From an uncultured Clostridia bacterium (GTDB lineage: Bacteria; Bacillota; Clostridia; Oscillospirales; Acutalibacteraceae), in assembly GCA_947595635.1 (NCBI GenBank), contig CANQEU010000015.1, positions 1 through 44,274 of the forward strand: DNA of 44,274 nt, given 5' to 3'. A model generated the notes under the pieces. The model had not been told where the DNA came from. It saw only the letters and a program-made list of their open reading frames with translations, and did not search any database. A program made the position numbers and the translations under genes. Positions 41,247-44,274 of this stretch are shown here, in pieces (position 1 is the stretch's first letter; each line of letters starts with the position of its first letter).

Positions 41247-41275
41247 AAAAAAAAGGAACGAGTCTTGCTCGTTCC
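41247..41275 (-). terminator. Terminator of the DUF6465 gene
   Basis: On the minus strand GGAACGAG pairs with CTCGTTCC (41275-41268 with 41262-41255), followed by a T run (41254-41247). Confidence 0.8.
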
Positions 41276-41338
41276 CGTGTCGGTCAACAATTTTTAATAG
41301 TAAAAATCAACCTTTAGTTTTAATACGCGGTATATTTA

Positions 41339-41782
41339 TCAGCAGAAATATACGTCCATTCTGTTTCCGTCAAGCTCGCCGTTTACAACGAAATAAGCAG
41401 CCTGCTCGTCCGGCTTAACATAAATCTCAAGAGTTTTGATAGCAGCCTTGCCGCCATTTGCCTTGTAGGTAGCCTTTACGTTTTCAACTACCTCGTCAAC
41501 GGCAACCTTTGCACCGTTAAATTCAATATAAACCTTTGTCTGAACCTCTTTAGCGGCAGCAGTCTTTTTAGCAGCCGGCTTCTTTGCCGGAGCAGCCTTT
41601 TCCTCAGTCTTAGCGGCAGCCTTTGTTGTTGCAGCCTTTGTAGCTGTCTTTGTTGCCGGCTTAGCTTCGGTCTTAGCGGCAGCAGTTGTTTTTGCAGCAG
41701 TTGTCTTTGTCTCTGTCTTGGCAGCTGTCTTAGCTGCGGGTGCTTTAGTTTCAGTCTTAGCTGTAGTTTTCTTTGTTGCCAT
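41339..41782 (-). CDS. DUF6465 protein with Ala/Lys/Thr-rich histone-like tail
   Basis: A 147-residue protein. Residues 1-80 are a low-complexity Lys/Ala/Thr region with repeated KTAAKTE and KKPAAKKTAA blocks, resembling the C-terminal tail of histone H1 and some bacterial nucleoid proteins. Residues ~82-147 are a compact globular domain (VYIEFNGAKVAVDEVVENVK, then DGNRMDVYFC) that I associate with DUF6465. The tail probably binds nucleic acid or another polyanion; function is unknown. GGAAGG lies before the ATG. It is monocistronic with its own terminator. Confidence 0.82.
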   Translation of the reverse strand: MATKKTTAKTETKAPAAKTAAKTETKTTAAKTTAAAKTEAKPATKTATKAATTKAAAKTEEKAAPAKKPAAKKTAAAKEVQTKVYIEFNGAKVAVDEVVENVKATYKANGGKAAIKTLEIYVKPDEQAAYFVVNGELDGNRMDVYFC

Positions 41783-42182
41783 GTGTAATTGCCTTCCTTT
41801 CTTACTTTCGGTAAGTGCTATTTGTCAAACCGACCTTGTAAACATTATATGCCCCTTTTTTTAGTCTGTCAAATTAATTTGCAAATAAAATTGGAAATTC
41901 AGAATTTTTCTGTTTGTCATACAATAAATGATGTCTAAAAATTTTTAATTTATTAATTTTACCAATAAAAAACATTAAAATTTAAGTGCTTATTGCACAG
42001 GTGATAGAAAAATTTTTGTTCAACAGGTAAAAAACCTCAGGTTAAATCTGTGTTTTCAACAAATAACCGGTCAATATTTTGTTAAAACAACATAAAATAT
42101 TATTCTACAAATCTTCTTGACATTTTGCGGCAAAATATACGCTCATTCGTTAATATACTTATAGTCAAGGAGAGTGATATGT
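41783..42182. other. 400-base AT-rich intergenic region
   Basis: Very AT-rich, with no gene seen. It contains the minus-strand promoter region for the DUF6465 gene, and a TTGACA at 42117-42122 for which I cannot place a matching -10 at normal spacing. A small palindrome AACCTGAGGTT on the minus strand lies near 42035. Confidence 0.4.
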
Positions 42183-42347
42183 ATGCTCGAGCTTTGTCTT
42201 GCGGTTTTTATTTCAAGGGTGATTTACGAGGTGTGGATATTAATGTTTCCGCCTGTAAGGCGCAGTGCTTCGGAGGACGAACGCACAGAAAAAATCATAG
42301 CCCTTGCTCCTCCGGCTCAGCCTGAAGAAATTCACAAAGGATTTTGA
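42183..42347 (+). CDS. Possible 54-residue membrane peptide
   Basis: A short frame starting MLELCLAVFISRVIYEVW, i.e. a hydrophobic N-terminal helix, then a Pro/Arg turn and a charged tail with EDERTEKIIALAPP. AAGGAG (42167-42172) stands ten bases before the ATG. A different frame from the ATG at 42179 reads 48 residues with many Cys and is less protein-like. The 3' end overlaps the convergent nucleosidase gene by 53 bases, which argues for caution. No family is recognised. Confidence 0.35.
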   Translation: MLELCLAVFISRVIYEVWILMFPPVRRSASEDERTEKIIALAPPAQPEEIHKGF

Positions 42348-43008
42348 CCGAGCGGTCTGCGGCATAGCTTCGGAACTTTATAAAATCCATAAATTCGTTG
42401 TCCCTTACGCTGTCTGAGATTGCTCTTATTATTCCAAACGGAACACCGTTTCTAAAGCACACCTGCGCTATGGCGCCGCCCTCCATTTCGCATGCGATCG
42501 CCCCAAAGAGCGAGTTTATTTTTCTGCGGCGTTCCTTTGCAAGCACAAACGAGTCGCCGGTTGCGATCCTGCCGAACTCAAATTTTGTTCCGTCCACCTT
42601 TTTGCAGGCGTATTCAAGCATGCGGACTGCCTTTTCGCTTGCCTCTATCTCAATCACTTTGCAATCGTTAAACTGTATCATTCCCGGCGGATCGCCTGCG
42701 TCGGTTGAGTCCATATCGTGCTGAACAACGTCGCTGCAAATCACAATATCGCCGATTCCGATGTCCTCGCTTAGAGCCCCCGCGATACCGCTGTTTATTA
42801 TTACTTCAGGGTCAAATAAGTCGATCATCACCTGAGCGCACATGGCGGCGTTTACCTTGCCTATTCCGCATTCTGCGGCAACCGTTTCTCTGCCGAAGGC
42901 AAAGCCCCTATAAAATGTTATTTTAGCTTTTTCAAGCCTTTGAACATTTGTCATTTTTTCAATCAAGCCCTCAACCTCGATTTTAAGGGCGCAAATAATT
43001 CCAATCAT
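42295..43008 (-). CDS. mtnN: 5'-methylthioadenosine / S-adenosylhomocysteine nucleosidase
   Basis: A 237-residue enzyme removing adenine from MTA and SAH, recycling S-adenosylmethionine by-products. It has the MIGIICALKIEVEGL start with the catalytic-site glutamate, the SGIAGAL phosphorylase-fold motif, CEMEGGAIAQV with the ribose-binding Met/Glu, and AISDSV with the general-acid Asp. The ATG at 43008 is chosen, eight bases after CAGGAG; TTG at 43014 is the alternative. It follows rsmE by 23 bases, so the two form an operon. SAH is the product of RsmE, which gives a functional link. Confidence 0.94.
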   Translation of the reverse strand: MIGIICALKIEVEGLIEKMTNVQRLEKAKITFYRGFAFGRETVAAECGIGKVNAAMCAQVMIDLFDPEVIINSGIAGALSEDIGIGDIVICSDVVQHDMDSTDAGDPPGMIQFNDCKVIEIEASEKAVRMLEYACKKVDGTKFEFGRIATGDSFVLAKERRRKINSLFGAIACEMEGGAIAQVCFRNGVPFGIIRAISDSVRDNEFMDFIKFRSYAADRSVKILCEFLQAEPEEQGL

Positions 43009-43031
43009 TATCAATACTCCTGTTCCTGTTT

Positions 43032-43754
43032 TTATCCGAGATTCCCCGTTATATACATTATGACCGAAAGCGCCGCTATCGGCGCCGTTTCAGCTCTAAG
43101 TATCCTTTTGCCGAGAGTAGCTGCCTCAATGCCCAGACCATTAAGCATTTCTATCTCTTCGGGCGCAAAGCCCCCCTCACTGCCGATGAATATTCCGATC
43201 TCCGAGGCGTTGAGCTTAACAAGCTCGGACGGGGACTGACCGCCGCATTCGTAAAAAACAATGGAGCCTTCAAGCCCTGCCGCAATCTCTGCGGCGTTTT
43301 TTATTGTCGTAATGTCCTCGACAACGGGAATTATACACCGCCTTGACTGCTGAGCCGCCTGAAGGGCTATCTTCTGCCAGCGTGCCGTTTTTTTCGGCGC
43401 TTTAAGCATATCGGGACGGGAAACGCAGCGCGCGCTTGTAAAAGGCACTATTCTTGATACGCCGAGCTCAACTGCCTTTTGAACTATATAATCCATCTTG
43501 TCGCCCTTTGGCAGAGCCTGAAACAAGGTTATTGAAACGTCCGGCTCGTTGTCGCATTTTTGCTTGCCGCATACCTTAACGGTGACGCTCGTCTTGTCAA
43601 TGCTTTCTATAACGCAGGGGTATATGTTATCGCCGCAGCATATTGTAAGCTCGTCGCCCGGCTTCATTCTGAGCGAGAGCGATATATGTCTTGCCTGTTC
43701 GCCTGTAAACGTATAAAAATTTTTTGGCTCATATTCAGAAAAAAACCAAGCCAT
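43032..43754 (-). CDS. rsmE: 16S rRNA m3U1498 methyltransferase
   Basis: A 240-residue SPOUT-class methyltransferase that methylates U1498 in the decoding region of 16S rRNA. Residues ~1-70 are the PUA-like RNA-binding domain (FTGEQARHISLSLRMKPGDE). The SAM-binding knot has IGSEGGFAPEEIEM and LGKRILRAETAPIAAL. DYIVQKAVELGVSRIVPF and QAAQQSRRCIIP are also typical. AGGAAG lies before the ATG. In many Firmicutes rsmE follows prmA; here it is first in its operon. Confidence 0.95.
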   Translation of the reverse strand: MAWFFSEYEPKNFYTFTGEQARHISLSLRMKPGDELTICCGDNIYPCVIESIDKTSVTVKVCGKQKCDNEPDVSITLFQALPKGDKMDYIVQKAVELGVSRIVPFTSARCVSRPDMLKAPKKTARWQKIALQAAQQSRRCIIPVVEDITTIKNAAEIAAGLEGSIVFYECGGQSPSELVKLNASEIGIFIGSEGGFAPEEIEMLNGLGIEAATLGKRILRAETAPIAALSVIMYITGNLG

Positions 43755-43777
43755 TTCTACACTTCCTTTTGATTTTA

Positions 43778-43786
43778 TGGTATAAT
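43778..43786 (+). promoter_or_regulatory. Extended -10 promoter before the PncC gene
   Basis: TGG-TATAAT (43778-43786), an extended -10 element without a clear -35. It leaves a leader of about 120 bases before the start at 43916. The same bases lie upstream of rsmE on the other strand. Confidence 0.4.
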
Positions 43787-43915
43787 ATGCTTATCTGTTA
43801 TAAATTTTAACAGAACGCTGAAAAAAGAGCAATGATTTCTTGAAAAATAGCGCCGAAGCAGCAAACGTAGGTATGCAGCGGCGTTGTTACGCAAAACAAA
43901 AAGGAGGTTCGTATT

Positions 43916-44274
43916 ATGGAGGTATTATCGGGCAGAGCGCTATATTCGCAGCTGCGCATTTTCAGGGACAGGCGGCACAAGCCGGCACAGGCGCTGTGCG
44001 AGCTTTTAAGGCAGAAGAGAAGGACTATTTCAACAGCGGAGAGCTGCACGGGCGGTATGATTTCAAAAATGATAACCGATATAGCCGGTGCAAGCGAAAT
44101 ATTCCATTGCGGAATATGCTCGTATTCAAACGACATTAAGACCGGTATATTGAATGTAGACGAAAAAACGCTTGAAAAATACTGCATTACACATCTCGAC
44201 CCGACCACGCTCGGAATCCTCGTCACGCTGTACGCCGGACTTCGGATCGGGGAGGTCTGCGCCCTGTCATGGGA
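43916..44274 (+). CDS. PncC/CinA domain running into tyrosine-recombinase fragment (partial)
   Basis: An open frame of 119 codons that leaves the window. Residues ~25-89 match the nicotinamide-nucleotide amidase (PncC, CinA C-terminal) domain: ISTAESCTGGMISKMITDIA with the catalytic Ser, then GASEIF and YSNDIKTGILNVDEKTLEKY. PncC normally continues with a GAVS-type segment. Instead, from about residue 91 (44186) the sequence reads LDPTTLGILVTLYAGLRIGE, then VCALSW. That is the catalytic domain of a phage-type tyrosine recombinase around its first active-site Arg. The last ~85 bases are also distinctly richer in G+C. The start follows AGGAGG (43902-43907). This is either a disrupted or fused gene or an assembly chimera. 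Confidence 0.8.
   Translation, partial: MEVLSGRALYSQLRIFRDRRHKPAQALCELLRQKRRTISTAESCTGGMISKMITDIAGASEIFHCGICSYSNDIKTGILNVDEKTLEKYCITHLDPTTLGILVTLYAGLRIGEVCALSW

Noticed and set aside
1-44274. CRISPR array, tRNA genes, prophage or complete insertion sequence
   Set aside because: No evenly spaced identical short repeats, no tRNA T-loop signature, and no transposase or phage structural genes were seen. The dispersed repeats are separated by genes and differ in orientation.

Overview
The window reads as chromosomal DNA from an anaerobic, spore-forming, Gram-positive clostridial bacterium, most likely of the Ruminococcus / Oscillospiraceae type. The support is: a gpr-spoIIP sporulation operon and a PdaB-like deacetylase; strong Shine-Dalgarno sites with some TTG/GTG starts; sigma-A promoters of the TTGACA-17-TATAAT kind; and two secreted proteins ending in type I dockerins, a hallmark of cellulosome- or amylosome-forming ruminococci. 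The genus call is inference. The window opens in the last bases of a 23S rRNA gene and closes in a tyrosine-recombinase fragment. Both are multicopy sequences at which draft contigs usually break, so this may be a complete contig rather than an arbitrary slice.

Layout. 1-4.1 kb: 23S 3' end with a terminator and no 5S, a dockerin protein, a coiled acidic protein and a CpXC protein. 4.3-9.4 kb: an ABC operon (ATPase, permease, GldG-like protein, DUF4340 protein) preceded by a GC-rich multi-hairpin segment. 9.5-12.6 kb: an orphan promoter, an M14 peptidase, and a Nudix hydrolase, membrane protein and RibF set. 12.6-17.7 kb: purL, a GNAT acetyltransferase and lexA with a recognisable promoter/operator. 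17.8-20.7 kb: a lipoprotein joining a siderophore/B12-type binding domain to a peptidoglycan-binding domain, translationally coupled to a DUF815 ATPase. 20.9-24.3 kb: a free-standing 5S rRNA gene, a PdaB-like deacetylase, a cluster of dispersed palindromic repeats and citrate synthase. 24.4-30.2 kb: an esterase and an Ig-like cell-surface protein, ribosomal protein L28, an intracellular GH13 amylase and an acidic membrane protein. 30.3-34.1 kb: gpr-spoIIP and, divergently, a dockerin-bearing papain-family protease. 34.3-37.5 kb: small membrane proteins, an AT-rich spacer, an XRE regulator and a GT2 glycosyltransferase. 37.7-41 kb: YfhO and GtrA, which with the divergent GT2 form a probable lipid-linked cell-envelope glycosylation set. 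41.3-44.3 kb: an Ala/Lys-rich DUF6465 protein, MTA/SAH nucleosidase, RsmE, and a PncC/CinA gene that runs in frame into recombinase sequence.

Most genes are housekeeping or cell-envelope functions. The least explained items are a family of about 100-165 bp palindromic repeats (six copies here), the binding-protein/DUF815 pair, the unlinked 5S gene, a strong promoter at 9.55 kb with no obvious gene, and the PncC-recombinase junction at the right end. No CRISPR array, tRNA gene, prophage or complete insertion sequence was seen. No clearly new multi-gene system is proven; the candidates are listed as findings.
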